From Selaginella moellendorffii (taxonomy: Eukaryota > Streptophyta > Lycopodiopsida > Selaginellales > Selaginellaceae), in assembly GCF_000143415.4 (NCBI RefSeq), contig NW_003314265.1, forward strand, positions 860,944-924,943: 64,000 nt of DNA. The letters run 5' to 3'. Shown here one piece after another: positions 9,121 through 21,300 of this stretch. The notes under the pieces are model-generated. The model made no database searches. It saw only the letters and a list, made by a program, of their open reading frames with translations, and had not been told where the DNA came from. A program made the translations under genes and the position numbers. Numbering within the stretch: position 1 is the stretch's first letter; each line of letters begins with the position of its first letter.

Positions 9121-10536
9121 CTATGATTTCTTCCTGTAGAGGCTGGCGAGCTCGACGTAGCCCGCCGGATCGCCGGGGCGGAGATCCAGCAGCCGGCCAG
9201 CGGCGCGCTGCCCTCGCCCGCGATCGCCAAATGTCTTGCAAGCTCCCAGGTACGCCCTCCACAGCCGCGCGTCCGACTGGAGGTGCTCCACCGGGAGAGT
9301 GGCGATCATCTCCTCCGCCGCGTCCAGCCACCCGGCCCGCCCCAGCAGATCCAGCAGGCAACCGTGGCACTCGGGCGTGGCGGCGATGCCGTGGTCCTGC
9401 GTCATGGCCGCGAAGTAGTCGAGCGCCTGGGCGGTGAGCCCGGCGTGGCTGCACGCCGCCAGCAGCGACACGAAGCTCACCGAGTCGGGCTCCACGCCGT
9501 GCTGCTGCATCGCCCGGAAGAGATCGAAGGAGCGCTCGACGTCCCCGGCGCGCGCCCAGGCGGAGATGATCGCCGTCCAGGAGATGACGTTGGGCGCCGC
9601 CATGGCGGCGAAGGTGGCGGCGGCGGCGGCGGGGCTCCCGCAGGTGCCGTACATGTGGACGAGCGCGTTGGCGACGCGGACATCGGCGTCGAGGCCCGCC
9701 TGGATGACGGCGGCGGCGATGGCGGCGCCGTACGGGAGCGCGCTCTCGTCCGCGCACGCCGAGAGCACGGTGATGGCGGTGATCTCGTCCAGCGCCTGGC
9801 CGTCGAGGAGCATGGCGCGGCACAGGCGGAGCGCGTCCTCGGCGCGCGCGTGCTGCGCCAGCACCGCCATCATCGCCGTCCACGCCACCTTGTCCCTGGC
9901 TGCGATGGCGGAGAAGACGGCCCTCGCCTCGTCCAGGCTGCCGCAGCGCGAGTACATCTTGAGCAGCGCGGTGGCGACGATCACGTTGGATTCCTGGAAG
10001 CCCAGCTCGCGGATGAGCCCGTGGATCCAGCGCCCGTGCGCCAGGAACTCCGCCCCGGCGGAGGAGCACATCGACAGGACGTCCACGAAGGTGATGCTGT
10101 TGGGGCGGACGCCGGCGAGGAGCATGGCACGGAAGAGCGCGAGGGCGGCGGCGGGGCGGTGGTGGCGCGTGTAGGCGGCGATCATGGCGGTCCACATTGT
10201 GACGCTGGTGACGCGGCGGGAGAGCTTGTCGAAGATCTCGCGCGCCTCGCCCAGGCAGCCGCATTTGAGATACATGTGGAGGAGATTGATGCGGAGGTGG
10301 ATGTGCTGCTCCAGGCGCGCGTGGAGGATGAGGCGGTGGATCTTCTTACCGGTAGCGCCGTCGCGGGCGGCGGTGCACGCCTGGAGGAGCCGCCCATACT
10401 CGGCGGCGCTGGCGGGGCGCGTTGGCAGCGGCAGCGGCGGCGCAGCTGGCGCTGGTGGTAGTTGCTGGCGATGCCGGTGCTCCAATTGGCGCCCGAGCTC
10501 TGGATTTTGGAGCTGTGGAGAGGAGGAAAGGAGCAT
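9121..10536 (-). CDS. PPR protein, PLS class with E-like C-terminus
   Basis: Single exon, 471 residues from the ATG at 10536 (a GTG lies one codon upstream but ATG is preferred). Tandem PPR motifs run from about residue 50, for example LLHMYLKCGCLGEAREIFD, MWTAMIAAYTRHHRPAAALA and ALVHMYGTCGSPAAAAATF. They are followed by an E-type region (CHGCLLDLLGRAGWLDAAEE, DARLWRAYLGACKTFGD). There is no DYW deaminase domain. Such proteins bind organellar RNA in mitochondria or plastids, usually for editing or processing; the target cannot be read from sequence. The gene is unusually GC-rich, producing long open frames on the opposite strand. The SNF2 gene on the same strand ends only 95 bp upstream. Confidence 0.88.
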   Translation of the reverse strand: MLLSSSPQLQNPELGRQLEHRHRQQLPPAPAAPPLPLPTRPASAAEYGRLLQACTAARDGATGKKIHRLILHARLEQHIHLRINLLHMYLKCGCLGEAREIFDKLSRRVTSVTMWTAMIAAYTRHHRPAAALALFRAMLLAGVRPNSITFVDVLSMCSSAGAEFLAHGRWIHGLIRELGFQESNVIVATALLKMYSRCGSLDEARAVFSAIAARDKVAWTAMMAVLAQHARAEDALRLCRAMLLDGQALDEITAITVLSACADESALPYGAAIAAAVIQAGLDADVRVANALVHMYGTCGSPAAAAATFAAMAAPNVISWTAIISAWARAGDVERSFDLFRAMQQHGVEPDSVSFVSLLAACSHAGLTAQALDYFAAMTQDHGIAATPECHGCLLDLLGRAGWLDAAEEMIATLPVEHLQSDARLWRAYLGACKTFGDRGRGQRAAGRLLDLRPGDPAGYVELASLYRKKS

Positions 10537-10631
10537 CACAGAACATTAGGGTTCTTGGAATGATTTGATACCGAGAATATTCCAAGTATGAACATAGAAT
10601 TTTTCCAGTGACACTAAAGAATACTTTTCTT

Positions 10632-13600
10632 CTACGAGAAGAGAAGCTCAAACTCGTTTAGCCGGAGGTTTTGCTTGTCCGTCCGAATGCATCCCGCGAC
10701 ATCCAGTCCAGCCTTGCCCGTCTTGGAGCCTCTGGAAATCATCCATTAGAGATCGTGATTCTTCCTGCCTTGTTCTACTCACCGGTTCTCTCCATCCGGT
10801 GATAGAGCCGAGCTCCCGAAATTTCTACTCCGGAAGAGCTTTAGAATGTTGGCTTCCACGGAGTTCTCAACGTAGAGCCTGCGAGGAGATTAGATTTCTA
10901 ATGACTCGTGGATATGGCAAAATACCTTTTGATTACAACGGGGCGTTCTTGGCCCATCCGCCAGCACCGCCCCACAGCCTGCTCTTCGAGCTGAAGCAAC
11001 GAAAACGCTGGATGCGTGAGCGAGGCAGCGAAGGAATGAAAACTCTTACCGCTGGATTGAGGCATGGTTCTAGCTGCAAGCAGCAAGGAAACGTTAGTTG
11101 GGTCATCCAAAGAACATCGAATGCTCGTACCATGTAAACGTGAGAAGCGGCCGTGAGTGTTATGCCCACGGCACCGGTTCGTATCGACAACAAGAAGACG
11201 GTGGTAGGAGACTCCTGTTTCCATTAAGTCAGTTCCAATTCCTTGTCGTAACAATCCAAACCTTTTGAAAAGCTTCGATGGCTTGTGCTCGCTTCTTCAT
11301 TGGCATGTCCCCACTGATGAACCTATAGTTGATTCCTTGCTTCTTGAACTGACACTTGAGCCACGCGACTGTTTGCATGAACTGGCTGAAGATCAACACC
11401 TGCAATAGTACCACCGGGTAACCAAGGTTCTCTAGTTTGAGTTAAATTCACCTTGGCGCCACTGTTGTCGGCTCTAATCGCAGCCAGATCCGCAAGCAGC
11501 GTCCTCAACTTGGACTCCATCCGGACACCTTTCACAGGGGCGGGTTCTTCTTCGCCACCTTCTCCTCCAGCAGCTCCAAATGGAGGGATATCCGTGGCAG
11601 GCGAAGAAACAGTAGCTGCATTCCTCAGGTTGTTCACGGATATGGGAGTGGAGCATGTTGGACAAGGTTGGATCCCTACACCAAGAACCGAGATCACGCA
11701 CTCCGAGCAGAACCTGTTAGAGAAGAGCTATAAAGATAAGTTTTTTTCATGATTCAAACATACCAGTGACCGCATGGTGTTTTAGTGGGGTACTCCATCA
11801 ATTCCGAGCAAATCCCACACTCTCCAATGCCATGCGTCTCCGGCAGCGATCCTATGCTAGGATTAACGAAAGCACCAGCCGCCTCCTTTTTCTCCATGGG
11901 AACAAGCTCTTCATTGGACACAAAGCCTCCGCTACAGAGCCTGTCACGAGGAGAAGTTCTTAGTAAACAACACCAGACATGGTTTCAAGCTTTAAAGTCT
12001 CACCTTCGAAGCGGTAGCAGGAGCGACATTATCTGTAGGATGTTCTTGCTCACGACTGTCGGGCCCCAACATCGAAATTGCTCGAACTTTGTGATCACCT
12101 TCTGGTACACCGCATCGTAGACAGCCCGCTCCTCGGGAGTGAACGTGACAGGGAGATCCTGCTCCGTTTTGGGCGGTAGCATCAGCAGCTCCCTCCCGTT
12201 GAACTTCTGCTGCTTGGTGTGCCTCACCATAATCTGATTATGAAGGAAAGATGGCAGGGGTTTGGGTGTCGTTAATGGAAGATGTTGGTGTTGGTTCCTT
12301 TGTTATATGATAAATCCCGTCTTCAGAACTCAACCGTTAAAGAATCTTGTACCTTGTTTAGCGTCCACAACAATGCGGTCTGGTCGTCGTTCTTACAGTG
12401 CCGCTCGTACGGACGCCCGATCTTTTTCCTAAAAACGTTCTTATTGTCAAGAGGTTCCAGCTTCAAGAACAAGAACTACGAAACATAAAATCAGTAAATT
12501 CAGTAACGCATGTAACTGCACGAATGTAGCTGCTTACTTGGCCATACAAATCGTATATGCTGGTGTTGATCGGTGTTCCTGTACAGCACCAGCGGCGGTT
12601 CGCTTTCAGCCTAGTGCAGGCGCGGGAGTGCAATGGAGCTGGATCTTTCACCTTGTTAGACAAAGAGAAGGAAAACGAAAAAGAAAGAAAACAAAAACGA
12701 AGATGAGAAAGCCTGTATAGTTGTAAGAACTACAAGACTTACTGTGTGTGATTCATCTAGGACGACTCTCCACCAATCCACGCTGAGAAGAGGACAGAAT
12801 TGTTCCGCAAAATCTGAGCCATGCCGCGTTGCCTGCGTTGCTTTACTGAAGTCGCTTCCCAGTGTTGCATACGTCGTGATTACCTGAGAAATGTAAAACA
12901 ACAAAGCTCATCAACAAACTCTTTCTCAAGATCATACATACAAGATCAAACTTCGCAAGTTTCTTAGGATCACGAATCCTTTTCGAACCATGGTACATGT
13001 AAATGCTGCGATTGCATGCCGGATCCAATTTGCTTTTCACCTCGTTCGCCCATTGTCCAACAATCGAAACCGGACAAACCACTGGAGAAGAAAAAAGCAA
13101 CACAAAATAAAATACAAGAAAGCTACACGAGACGAATGATCTGACATGGAAGTCACCTAAAGTTCCTCGCGATGTTAGAGGTGTGTCACACCGATCAGCA
13201 GGGCAAGGATTTGCAAGAATGAGCGCTAAAATCTGTCAAACTAAATCAAATGTTACTCCGGAAAAAAAAAAGAAAAAAAAAACGATGCTAGTACCTCGAT
13301 AGTTTTGCCAAGCCCCATCTCCTCGCAAAGAAACCCCCCACGGATCTCCCCTTCCTTGAAGTCCATTAGGTGGGCGAGCGATGACGAGTACATCAACTGG
13401 CTTCCATCTTGTGGGCAATGGAGCTCTTGATAGTTGACGCTCAAAAGCCCGCCTTCTCGCTGCTCCGCGTCGAGCATGAACTGCAAAGATTGGAGCTGGT
13501 AGGGGCGCAGCGGCACCGTCAATCCGCTGGGCTGCTCCGCCTCGCAGTAGACGTTGTTCTCCAGGTCGCGGAGGAGCCCCGAGAAGGACATCCAGTCGGT

Positions 13601-14364
13601 GCTGGATCGCCCCCACTGCCGCATCTCCTCCACCTCGGCCAAGCTCTGCTGCAAGTAAAGATCCCCCGGGAACATCCTCTGGAGCGTTTCGTTGAGGACG
13701 AGCGGCTCCTCGCCGCGTTCTTTCTTCAAGAACACTTTGACCTCCACCCTGTCGCTCAGCTCCGTGGCGATGGTCGCCATTTGCCCCTGCGCTTCGTTGA
13801 GCCTGGATCGGGCCATGGTGGATCAAGAGGAGGGGAGGGAAAAAGAAGAAAATCCAAGGCGCGAGAGATCCTTACGCGAGCTCGTCGAGCAGCGCCTTGT
13901 GCTGGCCCCGGATGAGATCCAGCGGGTTGTGATCGCCGCCGCCGCCGCCATCGACATCGAAGCCCGGGAGCTGGAATTCTTTGCCCTCGCCCTCGTCGAT
14001 TGGCACGCAAATAGCCCCAAATTCAAACCACCTGTTCTTCGCGCCCGCGCCATAAAAGAAAATATTTCCAGCCATCAGCTCAAATGCGATGATCCATCGC
14101 AAGAACTTACACTGGATCGCTGGACGGATCCTTGCGCGGCTTGCCGCCGCCACAGCCCACCGCCCCGCCGCCTCCGCCGCCGCCGATCGACGAGGGCGAG
14201 AATGGCGGCACATCGCAGAAGAGGAAGTGGCTGTCATCGGCGGTGGCGGCGCCCACGAAATCGAGATCGCTGCTAAAGAGGCTGCTGTCGAGCGTGTCGT
14301 AGTGGATCCGTGGCTTCTTCTCGGGGAAGAAGATGAAATCATCGGAAGCTGGAGAAGAAGCCAT
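10632..14364 (-). CDS. SNF2-family ATPase with internal RING finger (Rad5/SHPRH-like group)
   Basis: Multi-exon gene with about a dozen short introns. The ATG at 14364 gives MASSPASDDFIFFPEKKPR; exon 1 ends at 14111. The helicase N-lobe starts with VPLRPYQLQSLQFML, Walker A is EEMGLGKTIEV, then VCPVSIVGQWANEV, DLVITTYATLGSDF, the DESH box (VVLDESHTV) and CCTGTPINTSIYDLYGQ. A C3HC4 RING lies between the lobes (ECGICSELM, TPCGHW, FCSECV, CPTCSTPI), as in Rad5, HLTF and SHPRH. The C-lobe follows with VLIFSQFMQTVAWLK and GRCWRMGQERPVV. The last exons encode VENSVEANILKLF and RLNEFELLFS before TAG at 10634-10632. Expected role is nuclear DNA-dependent ATPase and E3 ubiquitin ligase in chromatin or damage tolerance. 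No HIRAN or PHD domain is seen. Internal exon limits are approximate. Confidence 0.85.
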
Positions 14365-14779
14365 GGATAGAATATACCCTCCTCCGTGCGCAGTCTTTTA
14401 TACAGTAACGAATACAAAGTATATACAATGAGTAATACAGATCCGGTCCGATCCGCGAAATCCGATATCCCGTTAACAAACTCTCGCATCTCGCCACATG
14501 GCGCAGTTACTGTCCGGAGCTCAACTGAAGTAATATCCCCGAATCTTTTCGTCGCATGGGTTTCCAATACTCGCAACTTACCATATCATATCATAGATTG
14601 ATTGATCAGTGAAGACCATTATAGGAATTTTTGCTTCATTCGATCAGAGCTAGAAAGGAGTTACAAAGCTTATTTCTCTCTGCCTGGCGTGATGTTACCA
14701 ACATTTCTCGTTTTCACTCTCATGATCTGGTAGAAATCTTGCCAATCTCCATTTCTTCCTTGGTTTTTTCTTGGATCTT
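14365..14779. other. Intergenic region
   Basis: Lies between the start of the SNF2 gene and the end of the small heat-shock gene. It should contain the SNF2 promoter. Nothing further is recognised. Confidence 0.5.
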
Positions 14780-15602
14780 CTACTTTGGGCCAACGCTGGC
14801 AGTCGCGACTTGGACATCAAACGTCTTGGGCTTGTGAGGCTCCGGCGGCGGCACTTTGGGCACGGTGACGGTGAGGAGACCGTCCTGGCACGACGCGGAC
14901 ACAGCCTCGAGATTGGCATTGGCCGGGAGATTGAACTTCCTCATGAACTTCCCTACTGCTCGCTCCACTCTCACGTACTTGACGTCCACATTGGGCCCGT
15001 CCTCGCGCTTGCGCTCGCCGCTGATCTTGAGGATGCTGTCATTCTCGATTTGGACCTATGATTGATGATCACCGCAATGAACCAACCAGGAAAACCGATG
15101 AAAATCCATTTTTTTCCTGGAGAGTACTAACCTTGATGTCGCTGTTCTTGAGGCCTGGAACGTCCGCCACGAAGACGTAGCACGCGGGGAGCTCTTTCAC
15201 ATCCACCGAAGTGTTGGCCATGGAAAGCTCGGGGCCAATCCCAGAGATGTTGCTAGCGCCCGATCCGGAGCTGACGTTGTTCACCTCCTCCTCCTCCGGG
15301 ATGGTGGAGTAGAGATCCGCGTAGTCGGTGTCGACGTAGCGGTTGTAGTCCAGGAAGCAATTGTGGACGTAGTGGAAGTGCTCGCCAGGCGAGAGCGACC
15401 GCGACCGCGATTTGCTGCGCTCCCGATCGACGAGCACGCCGGTGCCCTGGTAGATGCTGCGCTTGCGGTTGTCGGCTGTCCAATTGGTGCGCTTGGTCGC
15501 GAGCTCCCTGCGAGCTGCGTTCTGCCGGGCCTCGCGCGACTGCTGTGGCGTGACGCGCTTGAACTCGTCGAGCGACTCCGTGGTGTGGTGAGGGCGAGAT
15601 CG
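14780..15602 (-). CDS. Small heat-shock protein, class II-like (alpha-crystallin domain)
   Basis: Two exons separated by an intron at about 15060-15131. The alpha-crystallin domain contains [71 protein letters not shown] and a C-terminus with [16 protein letters not shown], close to cytosolic class II sHSPs. It is an ATP-independent chaperone that forms oligomers. The N-terminal part is unusual: a long, polar, basic then acidic arm ([29 protein letters not shown]) instead of the short class II arm. The start is unresolved. The frame is open back to a TAG at 15605-15603 without an ATG, and the upstream ATG at 15646 is out of phase with no suitable acceptor. The internal Met in [10 protein letters not shown] would give about 120 residues. 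Confidence 0.8.
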
Positions 15603-15933
15603 CTACCTGTGAGCGCCGATGGCGTCAATGCGGCGTTTTGCGCCATGGATCAACAGTCGCGCCCTCCCGCGCCCCCCGCCACGACCCTCAAAGCCCTACC
15701 TTGGTCTAGAACCCTAAGATCCAAAGTGGCGGGAAATCTCAAAAATCTAACTCATTGGATTGGCGGGAATTTGGAAAATTTAAATTAGACTTCCAAGGCC
15801 ACAGCAACGGGAGACTCTTCGAGAGGTTGCTTCATAACAAAGCAACGCTGTGGTGCAGTTGCCAGTTTCTTGGATGGAATCGAACACGCGACGTGACGCG
15901 TTGCCCAAGTGCGGTCCTACGTCAGCGCTCCAT

Positions 15934-15940
15934 TATAAAT
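15934..15940 (+). promoter_or_regulatory. Possible TATA box (TATAAAT)
   Basis: A good TATA match 285 bp upstream of the ankyrin gene ATG, in the region shared with the divergent heat-shock gene. The distance implies a long leader. Confidence 0.35.
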
Positions 15941-16218
15941 CACCCGCCACCATCTTTTTGAACTCGGTTAATTCCAGCCGCACACGTGGTATAGCTGGAG
16001 CTTATCTGACGGTGGCAGTGAATTGAAAGCACTCGGAGCGATTGTTTTATCTTTCCATATTCCTTCTTCCATCGCTCCTAAAGCGCGCTCTAGGGGCGAT
16101 AGGGTTTCTCTCTAGGGCCCCGGGGCTAGGCACTGTTTGATCGTCATTCTCGTCCCAGGTGAGATCATTGCTCCTCTGACCTTGGCGGAGGATTCTTAGG
16201 TGGCTTGTGTTGATCAGA

Positions 16219-17939
16219 ATGCAGAAGAGCACGGACGGTCGCCTGGGGGCTGCGCGACGGCGCTGGAGATCCTTCTTCGTCGGGAGGAGTGATCCTGAGA
16301 TAGATTTCATGGAGGTGGAGGTAGAGGCGGGGGGCAAATTGCCCTGGATTGGCAAAAATGAGAATGCCAAGGAAGATAGCACAGGGAGCCCCAGCAAACA
16401 CACTCACGGGCGGTCCCGGAGATCGTTTGTGCAGGGAATTAGTCAAAGGAGGATCCGTGCAAAATGGCTTCCTTCCAATGATCAGGTAATCATAGAACTT
16501 TGATGTTGTGAGATCTGACGTGACTGAGTCACAGGAGAGCCGGGGTTTTGGAGAGATTTCTTATGAACAATCTCGAGCGGCTGCAGAGAAACTCCGAGAG
16601 GAGAACTTGAAGAAGCAATTGCTTAACGCTGTTGAGAAGGGGGATTGTCCACTCGTCAAATCTTTATCCTTGAATGGTGCTTCATTGGAGGTATTTTCGT
16701 GATTTGTTTGCTCTAACTAGTGAGAACAAACATAGTGGACAAATGCTGAAGGAATGACTCCACTCATGGTTTCGTGCACCCGAGAAGATCTCTTCAGCAT
16801 GGCACTGACGCTAATAAAATTGGGATGCCTTCCAACAAGTTAAGTTTTCCTTGCTTGTGTGATGTTAGTTGATTCTTCGAAATCTGAAAGGTTCCGCGGG
16901 AAGATACGCTTTGCACCATGCTGCAAGTTCTGGGCTTATCAACACAGTGGCCTTGCTACTTTCTTGCGGAGGTCTAACGTAAATTAGTTATAATGCTTGC
17001 TGAACTTTCTAACTAGTCTTCCTTTCTTCCTTCATTTTCTTTCTTTGCAGCCGATTCTCTGGTGGCGAACGATGAAGGTCAAACCCCTCTCGACATAGCT
17101 AGAGAAAAGAAACATATAGCAGTGGTACGAATAATAGAGGTATGTTTCACGCTTTGCTTTCAAATCAATTGCACAAGTCTGGTTTCAGGATTGGGTTTGC
17201 TACTTCGGAGGATATTTGCGTGAGCTTTACAACTCCAAAAGCAGCAAGAAGCTTGTCTCCAAAAAAGTGTAAGCACTCAGCCAAGGAAGATTGTTTTTTG
17301 GTCTCTGACATTACATTGAAAACAGCTGGGCCGTCGTATTGCCGACATGCTCGACAGAAAATGGAGCTCCAGCAAGGAACGAGCTTGCGTTGTATGCTTC
17401 AAGAAAGGTAATGGTCTTGTAGCAGATCTAAACAATTCTACAGAGGAAATGCTGTGGCAGGGAAATTCGCCAACAAGAGTGGTCTGGCTAGGAAGCTTTA
17501 CCAGTGAAATACGAGAACCAAACATGGATGCGGCTGATCCTCATCTGGTTATTTTGGACAAAGTTACCAGTAAGCGATAGTTAACGTATGGTTTTATGTT
17601 TGTATCCCTTGTTTCAACAGAGCAAGAGCTTCGATTTCGAGCGGAGATGAGAGGAGATAAAGATCAAGTTAAGAGATTGCATGTAGCTTGCACACAGGTA
17701 ATCATTCCAAGTCAGAAAAAAAAACCGAAAGAACAGCTAAAAAAATCTGTGATGCCTTTATTTTTCAGGGTGGTGAAGCGCAAATGTCTGTGTATCACAA
17801 CATAGCTGGAGTTCGTTCAGCTGATGATATCTCTCTTGAGATTGCCATGGAAACATCCATCCAAACAGCATTGCAAGAGGGAATGCCACTCTCGAAAATG
17901 GTTTCCTTGGATCTCAAAAAGAAGAAAATGGTTTTGTAA
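16219..17939 (+). CDS. Ankyrin protein of the XBAT35/XBOS34 type, lacking its RING
   Basis: Starts at ATG 16219 (MQKSTDGRLG). Early exons are 16219-16485, 16535-16690 and from 16736; later exons follow with short introns. Ankyrin repeats cover WTNAEGMTPLMVSCTREDLF, SAGRYALHHAASSGLINTV and NDEGQTPLDIAREKKHIAVV. Then come the family's conserved DWVCYFGGYLRELY, WAVVLP and EIREPNMDAADPHLVILDK. A ubiquitin-interacting-like helix follows (DDISLEIAMETSIQTALQEG). In XBAT35/XBOS34 ubiquitin ligases a C-terminal RING comes next. Here the frame ends 19 codons later in a Lys-rich tail at TAA 17937-17939, and AT-rich DNA and a retrotransposon start within 210 bp. The gene is probably 3'-truncated, so ligase activity is unlikely. 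The family call relies on remembered sequence. Confidence 0.75.
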
Positions 17940-18149
17940 AAAACTCTTGATCAAATTAATAATGAACAAATTATACCAAACAAAATTTATAAATACAAAG
18001 AATATCTCTATTACACTTCAACTAATCAAAGACATATGATATAGTTATACTAAAATGTCTTTGATATCTCAAGAAATATATATTTAGAGATTTAGACAAT
18101 TCAAAGTTTCATCAATTTAAAACAATAAAAGACATTAGAAAAAATTAAT

Positions 18150-18323
18150 TGTGAGTGCATGGAATATGGAAAGGGAATATAGAAATGTGCATATCAATTA
18201 GCCCAAAAACCCTAGCTTATATACAGGAGCGAGTGGTCCGGATTGAAACCAATCCGACGGCTACCAAAATCCACTACGTTAATATTAGTATACGGCATCA
18301 TAGCCGTACACTTGGCCCTCACA
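18150..18323 (-). repeat. 3' LTR of gypsy copy 1
   Basis: 174 bp. Contains two hairpins: CGGATTG-AAAC-CAATCCG (18239-18256) and TACGGC-6-GCCGTA (18291-18308). Confidence 0.93.
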
Positions 18324-18337
18324 TCATCCCCTCCTCT
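18324..18337 (-). other. Polypurine tract of gypsy copy 1
   Basis: On the minus strand the purine-rich AAGAGGAGGGGATGA runs up to the 3' LTR, the expected position for the plus-strand primer. Confidence 0.7.
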
Positions 18338-18355
18338 TGGAATAATGGAAGGCCG

Positions 18356-21300
18356 TCAGGGTTCTCTTGTAGATGGGCCGGGATCTGGAGGAACGTCAGG
18401 AGGAAGCATTGGTGGATCTGTAGACGGTATTAACTGCTTCTGATCCCTTTGTATGAAGCGTTTTAACCGCTGCACATGCACAATCTCCGGAGGATCGGCC
18501 CGCTGAATGTTATGCCGAACCTCATAAACTTGTGGTCCAACTTGCCGCAACACCCGATACGGTCCTTTCCACTGCGCAAGGAGCCCCTTAGATAAACCAC
18601 GTACCGTAAGATGGGGAAAACGGACTAACACCAAATCATCCACTTTGTACTCCGCAGGTGGACGATGATGGGAATTGTAGCGCCGTTGTTGTCCCACTTG
18701 TATGCGGCCTAAGTGTTCAGCAGACTTTGCTTGGACAAGTGGAAGAATGCTTGTCAAATATTGATCCCATGACCTAGCATCAGGAGCTCGTGGCAATCGC
18801 GAAGGTAAACCCAGCTCTGTTGGTAATATTGGATCATGACCATATAGAAGTTTATATGGTGAAGCACCAACAGAACTCTGCACCCCTGTGACATAGGCAT
18901 ACCGAAGAGACGGCAAATAACCATCCCAATCCGAATGTTGAAAGTTCACATACTTCGCAATCATCCCTTTGAATGTCCGAACGAGCCGTTCCACCAGACC
19001 GTCTGATTGTGGATGATAAGCACTTGTAAAAGTGTGGCGTATCCCCAACCGAGATGTCAAAACATGAAATACCTCAGCCATAAATGCAGGACCATTATCC
19101 GAAAGAATCCTCTCTGGACAAGAATGCTGGAACACCACTCGATTGAGGAGGAAGTATCCAACATCAGTTGCAGAGGCACTAGCAAGAGCACCAACTTCCA
19201 CCCAACGAGTCAAGTAGTCAGAAGCAATAATAACATACTCATTGCCAGCAGTCGATCGCGGAAAAGGTCCCATAAGATCAAACGCCACCAACTCAAACGG
19301 ACGAGAAATTGCAATTGACTCCAATCGTCCTTCCGCAGCATAAGGGGGAGTATTACGAGCTTGGCACCAAACGCAGCTACGCACATACCGGATAATATCA
19401 CGTCGCATCTCTGGCCAATAGAAAGATCTACGCAGCTTCTCGGTGACACGACGGTGTCCCATATGCCCACCTAGAATAGGAGAATCATGGTAGGCATGGA
19501 GAAACCGCGGAATAAACACCGAAGGCACCACCAGCTGTAAATGATCAGCAGGATCCGTCCCTACAAAATAAAGAAGGCCATTTTCAAGGCGATATTGAGA
19601 ATGTAAATGCCCAAAATGCAAGTCATCAGCAAGTGATGCAGGATTCTCAAACCCATCTCGAAGCCTTCGAATCCACGGCTCAATCTTTTGAGCCTCGCGA
19701 ACCTCATCAAGAGAAGGTAGATCTTGCTCTACGCCCTGTGGACACTGAACGTCAAGGACAACAACCGCTGACGGCATAGAATCCTCATCTAGAAAATCCA
19801 CAGATGCTGGAACAATAGGTTCGTCAGAAACATGAGAAGTGAGTGGAGAAGGAAGAGAAGCTCGAGAAAGGGCATCAGCATTAGCCATAAAACTCCCTGG
19901 GCGATGAACAACATCGAAATCATATATCTGAAGCTTCAAAGCCCATCGAGCCGTACGACCAACCAGGTTCTTCCGCTTCAATAATGAAGTAACAGCAGCA
20001 TGGTCAGCTTCAAGTAATGTCCGAGAACCATGTAGATATGCATGAAGTTTCTTGAAACCCCAGACTGCTGCTAAACACTCCTTCTCCGTCGTGGAGTAGT
20101 TCATCTCTGCTGGTTGTAATGTACGGCTTATGTATGCAATGGGATGGTGCTGACCAGGCACACTCGAGCTCTCTTGCATCAACACACCTCCAAGACCAAT
20201 GTCAGAAGCATCCACGCGCAAAATAAAAGGTCGAGTGTAGTCAGGATATGCCAAAATCGGAGGAGTCGTCAATAGCTCTTTGAGATTCACGAACGCTCGC
20301 TCACAATCGGGAGACCAGATGAAAGATGACGTTGATGGCTTCAGCAACGTTCGCAATGGTGTAGTGCGATCGGAAAGATGATCCACAAAACGACCAAGAT
20401 ACTGCACCTTACCCAAAAAGCGCTGCACATCATTCACACACTTCGGAGTAGAGAACTTTAGAACAGCCACAAGTTTGTCAGGATCAACTTGCAAACCCTC
20501 ACGAAAAATACGGTACCCAAGATAAGTTGTGTCCTTGGACCCAAATACGCAATTCGACCGCTTCAGCTTTAAACCAACGTCGCGTAGCCGATCCAACACT
20601 TTACAAACATCACGAACATGCTCCTTCCACGTCCCCTCCGAGTGGATCAAGACATCATCAATGAAGTCAGCCGTCACCTCCGGCATATCGCAAAGAACCT
20701 CGTCCATCATCCGCTGAAAAGTTGCTGGAGCATTGTTCAAACCAAACGGCATCACCAAAAACTCGTACAAACCAAATGGTGTACGAAAAGCAGTCTTAGG
20801 AATATCTTCTTCGGCCATCGGTACTTGCCAATACCCAGAAGCAAGATCTAGCTTGGTGAACCAACGACTTCGCCCCAGACGATCCAAGAGATTAACAGTG
20901 TGAGGAAGAGGGTACACGTCCGGGATCGTCACTTCATTTAACGGACGATAGTCGATGCAGAAACGAATACTCCCATCAGGCTTCGTCACAAGATGAGGTT
21001 CACATGCCCAAGGACTCCGCGACTTCCGAATAACACCCTTCTCCAACATCTCCTTGACGTTTGCACGTAAAATCTTGATCTCCTTGGGTGACCGACGATG
21101 AACAGGAACCTTGATTGGACGAACATCCCCGGTTGGAATGGGATGACGTGTGGCAATCTTGGCCCCAGACGATAGGTCAAATTCAAAGAGATCAGAATAC
21201 TCCTTCATGAGCTGGTCAACAGCTGCAACACAAAGATCATCGGAGGGATCGGAAAAGGGAAGAGCAGAACAAGATGGAAACACAAGAGGAAATAGTGGGG

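Noticed and set aside
9283-10461. Long plus-strand open frame (392 codons) opposite the PPR gene
   Set aside because: Shadow of a very GC-rich gene; Arg/Gly/Ala-biased translation with no motif, while the other strand encodes clear PPR repeats.
15770-15900. Heat-shock elements upstream of the small heat-shock gene
   Set aside because: Scattered TTC and GAA units are present but none form three properly spaced alternating units.
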